From Hyperoodon ampullatus (Eukaryota; Chordata; Mammalia; Artiodactyla; Ziphiidae), in assembly GCA_949752795.1 (NCBI GenBank), contig OX457070.1:38775185-38839184 (forward strand): a DNA stretch of 64,000 nucleotides, written 5' to 3'. The notes beneath the pieces are model-generated. The model did no database searches. It was not told where the DNA came from and saw nothing but the letters and a program-made list of their open reading frames with translations. The position numbers and the translations under genes are program-made. Shown piece by piece: positions 34,720 through 47,329 of the stretch (positions are counted from its first letter, which is position 1; every line of letters starts with the position of its first letter).

Positions 34720-34870
34720 TTTGTGCTTGCAACGGCCAGACCCCCTCAGTTTTTAAATGAAGGAACTGAGGCCTGGTAAGAGAAAGTAACCAACATATTC
34801 AACAGATTGAGTGGTGGAGTGGATTCTGCTTAATCCAGTGCTCTTTCAAACATGCTCTTTGCAAATATTT
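34720..34870 (-). mobile_element. MIR-like fragment, minus strand
   Basis: Plus strand has 'ttttaaatgaaggaactgaggcctggtaagagaaagtaac' followed by 'ggattctgcttaatccagtgctcttt', the reverse order of MIR core and 5' part. Confidence 0.6.
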
Positions 34871-34874
34871 CTCC

Positions 34875-37227
34875 TCTTTCCTGATGAGAGCTCTCTGGGA
34901 CTTGGGATTGCTAGAAAGAGCAGCAGCTCTGAGTGCAGAGTTTAATACTAAAGCCTTGCTGACCAGCCTCAGATTCATATAGGCAGTCAGTGGGCTCCAT
35001 GGAAGGACTTGAAGGATGCTTCCAAGGCCCTAAATAGCTCCCCTATTGCTGCCGGCCATTCCACCCTTCTCCAGTCCTGGCACAGGTCTTGCTCTGTGAT
35101 CTTAAGTCTTAACTTCCTCTTCTGCACAACGAGAGAGGGGTTTCTGTGCTCTCTTCTAATTGTAAAATTGTATGACCATATTAATAAAATACAACAGACG
35201 GTAAGGATATGTGTGCATTGAATGGTATGTTATTGGCTTGTGATATCTCCTCTAAGGTCTGTAATTTAATATTGTTTGTAAAGTAATGCGGATGATTTCT
35301 GGGTAAGTCATTCCATTCATTAATCTCACTTAGAAGACTAAATTAAAGAGTCCTTATTTATAGCATTTGTTCAGATTAAGTTGTATACTGTGAGCAGAAG
35401 AATGCATATCATATCTCTTTTACTCTAAAAAGGACAGTCAATGAAGTGGTTATCTCTGAACCCAAACCCCAGTTTCTAATGGCGTCCCACTATCATGACC
35501 TTCACATATCTGGAAAACATAATCTCATATTCTCTGTAACTAAGACCATCACTTCTTGGCTGCATGAAGCAGACCGATAGTTTTAAATCAATTTTAGGTA
35601 ACAGATCTCTTTGAAAATTGAATATAAGCAATGATTCTTTTCTCCTAAAATGCACATACATGCAAAATATGGCCGACAATTTTGGGGGCTCCTTAGACCT
35701 TTCAGAAGGCCTTGTATTCCAGATCAAGAATCTCTGTTGTGCAGTTACAAATATGTTGACGAGGAAAGGAAAAAATCAGCTATTTGCTTAGAGGTAGTTT
35801 GAAAAAAAAAAAAGGTACCTAAAATCAAGCACTAATTACAATTTTCAGACCCTAAGAGGTCAGAGGGTAGCTAAGTCTCCTGTACCCCAGAGGTAGACCT
35901 TTCTTATTTACTGCTGACACCAAGCTACAGGAACCCCCTATTGAGTCTTTGCTGGACATTCTGGGATGTCCTGTCAACTCCAGGCTCCTCTTGACTTGGG
36001 GGACTGTCCCATTTCTTGGGGACATGTAGAAAATCAGTGGGGAGATCTAGGTGGCTGTTAGGAGGTCACACAAACCTAGCGCTCACTCGTGTTCCTCGGA
36101 TGGAGAATCTTTGTGCAGGTAGAGATCACCACTTGTCACGTGGCTTGCTAAGCAGAGCCCCATGGGGAATGCCTACAGATTTGCCTCCTGAGATTTTGAT
36201 GTGTTCTCCATCCCCCATCAACTGAGAACTTCCAGAATAAGAGAGTAGGAGAGACACATTGCTCTGTAGCTTTGGAGTTTTCTCTCTGTCCTTTGCTTTC
36301 GAATTTTTTGGTTGTTGACCATTGGCTAGTACCATACGGTACTGTTGTTTTCATCTATGTCTCCTCTCCAGCTCCCCACACACTGTTGGGACTGTTTGCA
36401 AGGCTCCTTTCCATCAGTCCGCCCAGCAGTATATGACACCTTGGGGATTTGCATTTTTTTTAGTTTAATCATTAGCTTAATGTTTAGAGGACATTAGTCA
36501 TAGGAAGTTAGTTTCACTCATCCAGATGCGTTTTTGAAAGTTACAGCTCTTCTGTCTCTACCATAATGCCCCCCTTGAGCATGCCTTCTCCCATTTCCTT
36601 TTAAAAACACTCTGTTCTTCTGGAACTCTCAAATGAAGATATCAAAGCTGGAAGGTATTATTAATTCAGAAACTACATTTGAATCTTCCAGAGGAGCTGA
36701 GCCTGGCTGGAGTTGTGGAGGAACTGTGCTGGTGTATAGTCAGGAAATGGCTTAAACCTGATCTTCAAGGGCCTGAAATTGTTCCCCTGAAAAAGAGAGG
36801 AGGCATTTCTCTTGCCTACAATCCTCTGGGGAGACCTGAGTCCAGTGTTTGCATCTCTTTCAGTGCTAATGAATGAATGAGTTTTCTCCACCGGCTTCTG
36901 GCCAACAGAGCTGGGAACCATTCTTGGAAGCTGGGCTGCTTTTTGAGTTCTTGGGCTTTGTAAGTTGCTAGACAGATGGCTCTGAAGGGGAAGGTGGAGC
37001 TTGACATGGACTTTGGAAATGTTGACTTTAGGTAGAAAGGAGGAAGATTTTTCCAAGTCAGCAAATGACGCGAACGGAAGTGTGGAAGCAGGTATAATAA
37101 TGAATATTCTGGGGCTCATGTGTGCATCCATCTGAATGTAAGCAGGGAATCGAAGTTGCTGAGCCTGAGTAGGGCAGATTGGGGCACGGATAGAAGGCTT
37201 TATTCTCATGTTCTTTAGAGTTTAGTT
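34875..37227. other. Unassigned sequence
   Basis: About 2.3 kb with no named repeat apart from short A- and T-runs. The longest frame (36673-37209, minus, 178 codons) has no recognisable domain, no signal peptide and no homologue I know. The 35470-35740 part may be a very old DNA transposon, but its ends do not match well. Confidence 0.45.
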
Positions 37228-37241
37228 TAAATCTATGAGTA

Positions 37242-37545
37242 GGACTTCCCTGGTTGCTCAGTGGATAATAATCTGCCTGACAATGCAGGGGACAGGGGTT
37301 CGAGCCCTGGTCCGGGAAGATCCCACATGCTGCGGAGCAGCTAAGCTCGTGTGCCACAACTACTGAGCCTGCGTGCCACAACTACTGAAGCCCGTGTGCC
37401 TAGAGCCCGTGCTCCACAAGAGAAGCCACCGCAATAAGAAGCCTGTGCACCACAATGAAGAGTAGCCCCCGCTCACCGCAACTAGAGAAAGCCCACGCAG
37501 CAACGCAGCCAAAAACAAATAAATAAATAAATTTATATAAATAAA
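37242..37545 (+). mobile_element. Long-form CHR SINE, plus strand
   Basis: Head ggacttccctggttgctcag, B-box-like gggttcgagccc, then repeated 'gtgccacaactactga' units, 'agagtagcccccgctcaccgc', and an AAATAAAT tail. Flanks taaatctatgagta (37228-37241) and taaagctatgggta (37546-37559) agree at 12 of 14, an eroded duplication and so older than the short-form copies. Confidence 0.93.
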
Positions 37546-37559
37546 TAAAGCTATGGGTA

Positions 37560-38336
37560 ACCTAGAGCCATTGAAAACATGTGAGTTTAAGGATCAAAGA
37601 GTGTTAGAATTGTGAATTAGGTAGTGATAATTCCATAGCTGGTCTCAATGGGAGTGCCTTTTGGGGCTTTCTTTCTCAAAGGCTAATGATAATGATATTT
37701 TTCTTGATAATGAAATTGTCATGCTCTTAGAGTTGCCCTTCTTTATGTATCTAAGGACACCCTTTCAATTTTAAATATGGTTTAAGAAATCTTCCTGTAA
37801 CCCTCCCATCCCCAAGTTGAGCTGTTAGGCTGCTCTTGTCCAAGCACAAAGCCTTGACAGCACTGACCTTGGAAGACATTAATCCACTTAAGTGCCCTGG
37901 TCATGGTCCAGAGAAACCATTCTTCTGCATCCTGCATCCCTTTCTGGGCCACAGACCCAATGCTCTCATGACTCCCAGGTGCCCTATATTTTCCCCTTTC
38001 TCTCCCTGCCTTACTCTTAATCTAACCATTTTCCACTAACCACCTCCCCCAAAAGGAAGAATATTCTTTGCTCATTCAAAGAACTGTAAAAGTAACCTTC
38101 TCCTTACAGCTCACCTGCACAAGATTCCCACTACAACCCTTTTAGATCTCATTATCACCCTAATTCATTGATTTCTCCACTTTCTCTCTGTTACTTCCAC
38201 ATGCCATGTATCTAGCTTATTATATTCATAGTCTTACAAATACCTTTACCCCCTTTCTTTTATTTCCACTTGGCAGGAAAACACACAGTCGAGATGAACT
38301 CAACAACCTTTTATCTCTGTGCCTATAATTAAATAG
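37560..38336. other. Unassigned sequence
   Basis: No recognisable gene. The pyrimidine-rich 37960-38200 part is compatible with decayed LINE sequence, but I cannot place it. Confidence 0.4.
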
Positions 38337-38460
38337 CAAAGCATTTCTGGTGAGAGAGACAGACAGAAGGAGAGAGACAAAGAGACACAGATAGGGAAAG
38401 AAAGAGAGGGAGAGAAAGAGGGAAAGGGAGAGGAGGAGGAGAAGGTGGGGAGAAGAGGAA
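38337..38460. repeat. GA-rich low-complexity tract
   Basis: Purine run of gaga, agac and ggag units. The minus-strand frame through it is a low-complexity Ser/Leu/Phe peptide. Confidence 0.85.
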
Positions 38461-38679
38461 ATTGTCACATGACCAAGCAGGGCATCTTCACTATAATTGA
38501 CCTTCACAACTGTCAGCTGGGCTCTCAACATTGCCTGGCATTTTCCCTGCATATCTCTGGTAGGCTTGCTTTCCTACACTTCACAGACCAGTGCATCCTC
38601 TTCTCTTCTCTCCTATTATCTCTGTATCCCACCTCAGTGATCTACAACGCCTCATAATATGTAGATAAATGCTTTTTCT

Positions 38680-39420
38680 CTAAATTTATTTAAACATAAT
38701 TTTATTTATTTTGGTCTCAGCTATACATTCAAATTTTCCAAAATTCAAAAGGTACAAAAGTTACCATTCTACCCCAGCTCCCCATACTCCCTGTCTTCTT
38801 TCATGTGGGCACCAATGTTCTCAGTACGTATTCTCCAGAGACAACTTATGCATATATATATGCAATGTATGCACTATGTAAAAGCAGCTATACATGTATA
38901 TTTTCAACTGTTTATCTCTTACATATATAGTAGCACTTTGCTTTTCTTTAAACTTAACAATATGTCAGAGATTATCCATGTCAGTATACAGAATGTGTTC
39001 TCATTCTTTGTATAATATTATAGTACTCCATTGTATAGATGTATTTTAATTTAATCAGTCTACTATTGATGGATAGTTAGGTTATTTCCAATAGTTTGTT
39101 ATTACAAATCATGCTACAATGAACACATTTATATCAACATCATTTTGCATATGTGTTGGTATATCTGTAAGGTAAGTTCCTAGAAATATTCTGGGTGGGT
39201 CAAAGGGTGTGTCATTTTCACTTTTGATAGATATTGTTGGGCTGCTCTCCACAGAGATTGCTCCAGTTTGCGCTCCCTCCATCAGTGTGTAAGAATGCCA
39301 GTGTCTTCGAGCTCACCACTGTAGCATGAGACTCATCTCTTTTCTCTCTGCCAATCTGATAAATGGGAAAAGTTTCTCACTGTGGTTGTAATTTGCAATT
39401 CCATAGAGAAAACGGAAGGC
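38680..39420 (-). mobile_element. Old L1 (L1M-type) 3' end, minus strand
   Basis: Plus strand follows the reverse complement of an old mammalian L1 3' UTR and ORF2 end. Landmarks are 'tagtactccattgtatagatg', 'ctattgatggatagttaggttatttcc', 'ggtaagttcctagaaatattctgggtgggtcaaagggtgtg' and 'gctccctccatcagtg'. Diverged; no coding capacity. Confidence 0.85.
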
Positions 39421-39649
39421 ATTGGAGAAAACTGAAGGCATTGGAGAAAACTCCTTTAATTTTATCTCCACCATAACCATAAACATATCTGATTCCACTC
39501 TTGTCTCTTCTAATGCCCATCCATGGCATTGAAAACTCTCCTCAGTCAAATACTGGTCCTTCCATGTATGTCCTAGATGTCATTCCTTTTTTATTCTCAG
39601 ACAGTGATTTTCATTGGTGAGGCTTCTTTCTGCTGTATCTTCTCCTTTT

Positions 39650-41910
39650 CCTCCTTTTAGATTCTTTCTAGTGACTTGCAAACAAGCATTAGTAGCTCCC
39701 ACTCTTAAAATATCTCCCCTTGACCCCAATACCTCCCTCTAGTTGCTACTCGAACTCTTCTTCACGGCTTAGCCACACAACAGAAGTTTGTACAAATGCT
39801 TCGTCCTCCTCTTCCATACCTCACAGTTGTTCTTCAGTGTCTTTTTTCTCTACCACTACTGAATGTTCTCTCAGAAGTCACCAATGACCTCCATTTGTTG
39901 ATATACAGTTTTCATTTTTCTTGATCTCTTCTTAGTAGCATTTGTCAAAGTTGACTTCTTCCTTCTTCTGAAATACTTTCTTCCCTTGGTGTTCATGACC
40001 CCATACTCCCTGGTTTCCCTTATGCACTGCTGGTCATTCCTCTTGGCCTCGTTTGCTTATCTTCTTTCCTTGCCTGGTCCTAGTTGTCTTCCCCAAGACC
40101 CTGATACCCATTTCTTCTTACTTCTGTTCTCTCCCATAGAGAATTTATTTTACTCCCAGTGATTTAGACACCAGTAGCTCCCAAATATTTATCACTAACT
40201 GCATCTTCTCTTCCGAGTCCTGAACCTAAATGTACAGCTGTCTACTTTACATCTTCAGTTGAATAACTCACTCGCATTTTCAGTTTAAGATGTCCAGAAC
40301 TGAAATCTCTCCCCCGCCAGCACCCAAACATTCCTCTTTTCTAGTAAGTCCCATCTCTGTTAAGTGACACCTCCAGCCGTATGGTTGTATCTGCTACCAC
40401 CAATTTAGGCGTTATCCTGGAAAACTCCCACAGCTCCCATATTATACATATCAATATTTCTGTTCTCTTTATCTTTGACATATATCTTGATTCTATCAGG
40501 TTTTCCCATTTCTAATGATTCTGACTTTACCAAAGCCACAACATCTCTTTCCTGGACTATCATGGTAGCTTCTGACTCATATCTCTATTTACACTCTTAC
40601 CTACTCTATAGTCTGTTCTCGTGAAGCAGCCTAAGTTTTTAGGCATGCCAACTACGTAATGTTACCTTCCTCCTTGAAACCTTGTAGGCTTGCATCATAC
40701 AATAAAATCCAAACTCTCCTTCATGGTGTGGCTGGGACTACTAGTGGCCTTTCTGATGTCCATGTTCCCCTGTTTCCTGACTAACAGAATCTGGCTGATT
40801 ACATTTCCCTCCCTCCCTTGCAAGCAGGTGTGGTTATGTGTATCTGGCCAAAGATATGAGTGGAGGGCTTCCCCAGTGGTGCAGTGGTTGAGAGTCCACC
40901 TGCCGATGCAGGGGACACGGGTTCGTGTCCCGGTCTGGGAAGATCCCACATGCCGTGAAGCAGCTGGGCCCGTGAGCCATGGCCGCTGAGCCTGCGCATC
41001 CGGAGCCCGTGCTCCGCAACGGGAGAGGCCACAGCGGTGAGAGGCCCGCGTACCGCAAGAAAAAAAAAAAAAAAAAAGATATGAGTGGAAATGTTGCCTG
41101 GGAGCTCTGGGAAGGAACTTTCAAGGAAGCCAAATTAAGACACCCCTTTGGCCTGCTCTCCAAACTTCCTTCCTGTTGCCTGGTGCACATGTGATAGCTG
41201 GATCTCCCTCCACAAGCCTTCTTGGACCATGAAGGGACCTGTCAGACAGAAGCCACTTGCTGGATGGCAGAGTAGAAAAGCAGGAGTCCTAGTCATAAAG
41301 GCTGTGAAGCTATGATACCAGCCCTGGACTACTTATTTCTGGATTTCTTTAATGTGTGAGAGAAATACGCTCCTGTTTTTTTCATGCCACTGTTATTTTG
41401 CGTTTTGATTATATGCAGCTGAACTTAATGTTAACTGATACGTATGGCTCATAAGGCCCCGCTTGATGATCTGGCCCCGGCTCTCCTCTCTGACCTTGTC
41501 TTGTGTGCCTGTCCCCCTGGATCACTGTCTACTCCCTGCAGTGGTCTACTGTCAGTTTCTTGAACCCCTTCCCACCTCAGGGCCTTCCCGCCTGTCGTTC
41601 TCTGCCTGGAATGCTCTTCTTTGCCTGGCTAACTCCTGTCATCTTTCAGGTCTGAGTTTAAATGTCATTTACTTGCAGAGAACTTCTTTGAATCTCTAAT
41701 CTAAATTGTATTTCCTTTCTCTCTCACACTACTTTGATTTTTTTCCCTTCACAATACTGATTACACTTTGAAATGACATATTTATTTGTGAGATTTTTTT
41801 TAATGTCTGTCTCTCCACCATGGTGAAAATCATGTCTGTTTGCTCAGCACTTACACCCTAGAACCTAATTCTAGGCCAGGCTTATACTCAGATAGTAATC
41901 AAATGAATGG
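39650..41910 (+). mobile_element. L2 LINE, about 2 kb, plus strand, split by a SINE
   Basis: A long ordered match to L2 from the reverse-transcriptase region to the 3' end. Landmarks are 'agaagtcaccaatgacctcc', 'agtagcatttgtcaaagttgacttcttcc' and 'ccatactccctggtttccc'. Next come 'acttcagttgaataactcactcgcattttcag', 'aaaatccaaactctccttcatggtgtgg', 'gggccttcccgcctgtcgttctctgcctggaatgctc' and the terminal 'gtttgctcagcacttacaccc'. A young SINE lies at 40865-41074. Frames are broken throughout. Confidence 0.85.
40865..41074 (+). mobile_element. Short-form CHR SINE inserted in L2, plus strand
   Basis: Head gggcttccccagtggtgcag, B-box-like gggttcgtgtcccgg, the end 'gaggcccgcgtaccgc' and an A tail. 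Duplication aaagatatgagtgga occurs at 40850-40864 and 41075-41089, perfect over 15 bases. Confidence 0.95.
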
Positions 41911-41924
41911 AAGAAAATATAAAG

Positions 41925-42170
41925 TATGGTTTAGAGAGTGGGGTCAGGAATCTAAGAGTCTGGATTTTAATCCCAACTCTTACTAGCTGTGTGACTTAAC
42001 CAAGTTACTTAACCTTTTAAAGCCTCATTTTACTGATCTTTAAATGAGGCTAATAGTAGAACATTCCTGAGGGGACTGTGGTGAAGATTAAGTGACCGAA
42101 TAAAACTAAAGAATTCAACATAGTGCCCTTCACAGAGGAAATGCTCAGTATACACAGCTATTATTAATGA
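41925..42170 (+). mobile_element. MIR, plus strand
   Basis: Nearly full-length: 'agtctggattttaatcccaactcttactagctgtgtgacttaaccaagttacttaacc', 'aaagcctcattttactgatc', 'tggtgaagattaagtga' and 'atgctcagtatacacagctattatta'. Confidence 0.9.
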
Positions 42171-42984
42171 GTAAACGAAGAAATCAATGAAAAAACCCAA
42201 GGTCATTTTGGCAGCATGTTATCCGACCCATGAAAGAGATCAGTGCTTCAACAGTGGCCTTTATTTGCTGAGGTCATAATGCCTTCAGCCAAAGGATCAT
42301 GGGAATATTGTTTGTCACAGGCATTTTGAATGTTCACCTGACCCTTCTGTAGGGGCAACTCAAATGCCGCTGCTCCACAAGGCCACCCTTGGCCGTTGGT
42401 GGTTATTTCTCTGGTTTCTACAGCACACTTATTCACTCTCCTGGCACCTACCGCAAGGTGCCAGAACCGTTGCTCTTCAGGCCCGTGTCTCATCTATCCC
42501 TGGGGGTGCCAGGCTTCTCTGTGCTGGGCCATGTTTTTTGTGCCTTCCCTCGCAAACTCCTCCCCTGACCAATGAGCCAAATCCTTTGAAAAGTGAGATT
42601 TCAGTCTTTATTATCAAACAGGGGCGAGAACCAGAACACCAAGAAGTGAAGAATGTGGGACGGTAGGGGGCAGTTGGCTTCCTGTGTGTAAACCACTCCT
42701 TACCAATTACTTCAAACCCTTGCAAGATTTGGAGAAGCCACCTCAGAGTTTGTTTTGGTTCTATTAGGGAAACTCCAAAGCCACAGTTTTGGAAAGGCTT
42801 CAGACATTCTCCAGACGAGCTGTCTTTCCATTTATAAGATGCTCCAAAGTCCTGGATTTAGTAAGAGTGGAGCAGGACACACACACTCCCTCTCTCTCCT
42901 TCTCTCTCTCTCTCTCATTCTCTCTCTTATATAAAACAACCCATTCTGGATTCTCTGTAATCCTGGCTTGAACATTCAAGAGAA
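42171..42984. other. Unassigned sequence with a (TC)n tract
   Basis: A ctct-rich tract lies at 42888-42928. Frames at 42364-42666 (plus) and 42477-42725 (minus) have no recognisable motif. Confidence 0.5.
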
Positions 42985-43105
42985 TACTTGAATAATACTT
43001 ACCTACCTCACTGGGGTGTTGTTAACGATTAATTAGTTAATGTTTGTAAAGCACTTCGCAGATGTTAAGTGCTTGTGAAAGTGCTAAGTATTATTATTAT
43101 TAAGC
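42985..43105 (+). mobile_element. MIR 3' part, plus strand
   Basis: Phrase 'tacttacctacctcactggggtgttgttaacgattaattagttaatgtttgtaaagcacttcgcagatgttaag' then a tattattattatta tail. Confidence 0.8.
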
Positions 43106-43952
43106 AGAAAGTCTGCGGTTTGGCTGAAAATATTTTTTTTGCAATCACGCATTTAACTGTAAATAAATCAAGTTTATTTACAAGAGGGTTTTCCTTTTCG
43201 GGTCACCTCCTGGTTATTATCACTGAACTAATCTCTTTTATTTTCTTTTGGGTTTCAAATAGAGCTGGCTTATCCTGAAAACCTCTATCTTTGAGAGAAT
43301 CTCAGTAATATCCTAGGAAAATAAATTCCCGTGGACAGTGCCCGTTTCCTCAGGAGCAAGGTTGAGTGTGTTTTTCTTCAGCAAAGACCCTACACCTACC
43401 CAGTATTCAAGACTTTCTCTGTAGAGTTCCCACCTAATTTAGTTCTAAATTGAAAAAAAAATTGCATACAGAACAGTGTCCTGTCAAATAGGTCATTATA
43501 ATAAATTTGCTAGATTTGATGATGATGATAACAGTAATAATAACAAAAATAGGGATTGGAAGTATTCTGGTTTTTATTTCTTCAGTTCCCTGTTTTCAAT
43601 CTGTCTTTAGTCTTTGGAGGAATGTAAGGAAGGCGGGGGTAGGAGGCTGAGGCAGAAGCAAGTGACTTCTAAGGCACAGCAATGCACAAACTGTCCAATG
43701 GAAGAACAGCCTTAATGAAGTAGAAACAGTCTAAGTCCTTAGCAACCTGCAAGTAAAGTTCTTTCTTCCACTGCCTTAAGCAATTCCATGGGAGTCACAC
43801 CAGATCTTTAAGGAACCTAGTATGTTATAAATCAACAAGGGATGTGACACTGGGGAAGGGGATGAAACAGAAGAAAATCAGACAATGAAGCCTGCTGCTC
43901 CCTTACTAAAAAAGCACACTTGTTTTGTTTGATGGACCATATTCTTCCGCAT

Positions 43953-44005
<53 letters not shown>

Positions 44006-45255
44006 GGTATAGTTGGACAGTGGCTCTTTTTAGCAGGGGCTTATACATTGTCCAGATGCAAGGGTTACACCCTTACTGTGTAATTCTAGGGTGGGTGGGA
44101 ACTATCAAGTTGAATTACTGACATTGTAAGGAAATGAAAAGTCAAACTGCTGACCATGTGTATTTTATATTATTTAATTAAAAGTAGATAACAGTGCATG
44201 AATGAACCACAAATCAGATAAAAATGACAGCATTTTCTCATATTTAACACGTATTTGACTTGGGGTTGTGTGGCAATTTACCAGAACAGGTAGGTCTATG
44301 ATGTCTCCAAATAGAAAATCAGAAGTGTAATTAAAAAATATTGCAGGGGAGAAGCAATATTAACTCCAACCCTGAGCAGAGCTAATCACAGCCACAGTTC
44401 CCTTCACCATTATTCCTATTTAATGAGAGTCTCCTCTGTTTTCTTCTTTAACTTGAAATAAAAATCATCAGAATTTTTATTTTAAATATGCTGTGTACCT
44501 TTTATAGAAATAATGAAAAAGATGGATTATGAATTCTAGGTGTCAAGATTCCCTATTTAGTTATTCATTTTAATGGAGTCTCATTAAATATCCAACAGTC
44601 AGCCATTCAAAATTGTCCATCAGAACAGAACTGCTGATTTACTGGACTATATAGAGATTTTTGGCTTCATCAGATGAGCAGTTTTGGGGAATGTCCATCT
44701 GCTCTTTTTCAGTATCACTGGAGTGACTCTTTCTAAATAGTGTGGAGAATAATCCCAGTGAACTCAATCTCTTCAGCACCCATTCAGACATGCCTGGTAT
44801 AATCAGAGCTCAGCATCCGCAGACCCTGAGACAGTGCCACAGCCAAAGGTTCCAATTCTCTGACCTTCCCTACCAGGTTTCACTGACTTTCAGACCAAAG
44901 AGGGAAGATTTTGGTGCATTCCTTACTTTCTAATCTTCAGTTATTTGATGATTTAGTCACTTCACCCACTTTTACTTAGAAATGCTCATGAAAATCTCTC
45001 ACTATATCTTGGTTCTTCTTTCAGAGGGTGAGAGCAAAGTACATCACTGTATTCAATGACAAACTGTTGATAACTATTAGATATTTCAGTTCCTTTTCCT
45101 GCTTTGGATTGAACAAGACTCTGAGGCGTTTCTGCATTAGAATCTGGTCTAATACTGCCACTATTCACACTCCCCTTAGTCCTTAGAATAAATTTTCTAC
45201 TCTTTAAATTAAAAATTTACATTTCTTATCCTTTTTCCCCAAATTAGAGATCATT
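43106..45255. other. Unassigned sequence with a (GT)n microsatellite
   Basis: (GT)n at 43959-44003. The rest, notably the A/T-rich 44340-44640 part, shows no named repeat or gene. Confidence 0.5.
43959..44003. repeat. (GT)n microsatellite
   Basis: About 22 uninterrupted gt units. Confidence 0.97.
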
Positions 45256-45267
45256 TGATTGATTTTT

Positions 45268-45606
45268 TAAAATAAATTTATTTATTTATTTATTTTTTAT
45301 TTTTCACTGCGTGGGGTGTTCACTGCTACATGCGGGCTTTCTTTAGTTGCGGGAGCGGGGGCTACTCATTGTTGCGGTGCACGGGCTTCTCACTGAGGTA
45401 GCTTCTTTTGTTGTGGAGCACGGGCTCTAGGTGCACAGGCTTCAGTAGTTGTGGTGCTTCAGTAGTTGTGGCACACGGGCTCAGTAGTTGTGGCGCCTGG
45501 GCTTAGTTGCTCTGCGGCATGTGGGATCTTCCCAGACCAGGGCTCGAACCTGTGTCCCTTGCATTGGCAGGCAGATTCTTAACCACTTCACCACCAGGGA
45601 AGTCCC
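45268..45606 (-). mobile_element. Long-form CHR SINE, minus strand
   Basis: Plus strand begins with the aaataaatttatttatttattt-type tail. It continues through 'ggcttctcactgaggtagcttc' and 'cagtagttgtggcacacggg', and ends 'accaccagggaagtc'. Flanks tgattgattttt (45256-45267) and tgactgattttt (45607-45618) agree at 11 of 12. An internal 'cttcagtagttgtgg' unit is duplicated. Confidence 0.93.
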
Positions 45607-45618
45607 TGACTGATTTTT

Positions 45619-46589
45619 AGTTAAGGGTTCTCCTTGGAACCAGGATAGAGAACTTGGTATTTTATCAATAAAGTTTTCAATTTTTAGGAGAAGGAGAGGT
45701 ATGGAGGTTGATGGTTCTAAGTAAAGTAGAATGGAACTCATGTTCTTGTGTCCTGAGCAAGCCTGCTGCCCTCTTGCTGCCCATGAAGGGTGGGAACCAG
45801 GGAAGGAGATTCCTGGGCCAAATCATCTGGGCAGACTGATTATCTGAGTCAGCATACCAGGTACAACTGGGCATTAAGGGGGTTGGGAAACAGGGGCTGT
45901 TAAGTCCGTAGAGTGTTTTGAGGATGATAAACAGAAAAGGCTAGGGAGAGAGTTAAGAACATGGTGGAGCTGGGTAGGAGACATGGTTCAGGAGAGAAGT
46001 TCAGAACTAAGACAGTTTGGTGAGTGTGGAAGAGAGAATTCCCATTGTCCCTGAACTACTGCCCAGTGGGCATTAAAAGAATGATCTTAAAGGATTTTCA
46101 AAAGGTGTGGCAGGAAGTGGGAGAATGAAATCAAGTCAGTTGAGTGTACTGAGATCTCTAGTAGGAAATAAATATAAACTTAGTCTGAAGACAAAGAACA
46201 GGGTAAGAATTACTCTGGTTTAGACATTCATCTGCTAACATTTTAGCATCTCTAGCATTGGTTTGCACCTCACAATTGATGGGATCTTGGATTTAATAAA
46301 ATATGGTCTAACATGAGTGGCATGAAGGCATGAGAAAGATGAATCTCTGGCTACAAACAGTCTTCAACAGATGTGAGGGGCAAAGGTGTGCTCTCTGTTG
46401 CTTTTTAAGTGGGAATATTGTGAACATGGCCCTTTTGCCTATCACTATGCTTTTTCAAATGAAACTTTGGAAACTCTCACTCAGATGCTGAATCTCAGCT
46501 TCCTCTTTTTTGATGTTGCCACAAGTTCCTTCCCTTTTTTCCATTTTGAGTCCATTTTGACTCATATGTAGAGAAAAGTGTGGTTGGTA
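45619..46589. other. Unassigned sequence
   Basis: Purine-rich mixed sequence; no recognisable gene or repeat. Confidence 0.45.
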
Positions 46590-46885
46590 AGACACCAGGT
46601 TAAATGTCAGTTCCTCAGAGAGGCCTTCCCAGACCACCCAACAAATAACATCCCCCATTCACTTTCTTTCACATTGCCCTATTTTATTCCCATCATAGCA
46701 CTTATACTTTTCTGATAGTTTCCTATTAATTTATTGATTAATTTTGTTTATGGTTCACCTTCTCTGTTAGAATGTAAGCTCAATAAGTATCAGGGTTTTG
46801 TCCACTAAGGTGCCCTCTGTGCTTAGACTAGTTCCTGGCACATAGCTGACTCTTTGTCACCACGTGTGGAATGAGTAAATGAGTA
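46590..46885 (+). mobile_element. L2 3' end, plus strand
   Basis: Ordered L2 3' landmarks: 'taaatgtcagttcctcagagaggccttcccagaccacc', 'tcatagcacttatacttttctgatag', 'agaatgtaagctcaataagtatcaggg' and 'ctagttcctggcacatagctgactc'. Confidence 0.88.
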
Positions 46886-47329
46886 TATGAACTGTTCCCT
46901 GGAGAGTCAGGGCTTCGTGGAGTAAATATATATAATGTGCATTATATCCAAATAATGTTTTTTTTAACATCTTTATTGGAGTATAATTGCTTTACAATGG
47001 TGTGTTAGTTTCTGCTTTGTAACAAAGTGAGTGAGTTATACATATACATATGTTCCCATATCTCTTCCCTCTTGCATCTCCCTCCCTCCCACACTCCCTA
47101 TCCCACCCCTCTAGGTGGTCACAAACCACCGAGCTGATCTCCCTGTGCTATGTGGCTGCTTCCCACTAGCTATCTATTTTACGTTTGGTAGTGTATATAT
47201 GTCCATGCCACTCCCTCACTTCGTCACAGCTTACCCTTCCCCCTCCCAACATCCTCAAGTCTATTCTTTAGTAGGTCTGTGTCTTTATTCCCTTCTTGCC
47301 CCTAGGTTCTTCATGACCATTTTTTTCTC

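Noticed and set aside
35470..35740. Possible old hAT element (cagtttctaatgg to gaatctctg)
   Set aside because: The terminal repeats match poorly and no convincing 8-base duplication was found.
36673..37209. 178-codon minus-strand frame
   Set aside because: No recognisable domain, low predicted structure and no splice or promoter context. A frame of this length is possible by chance in 64 kb.
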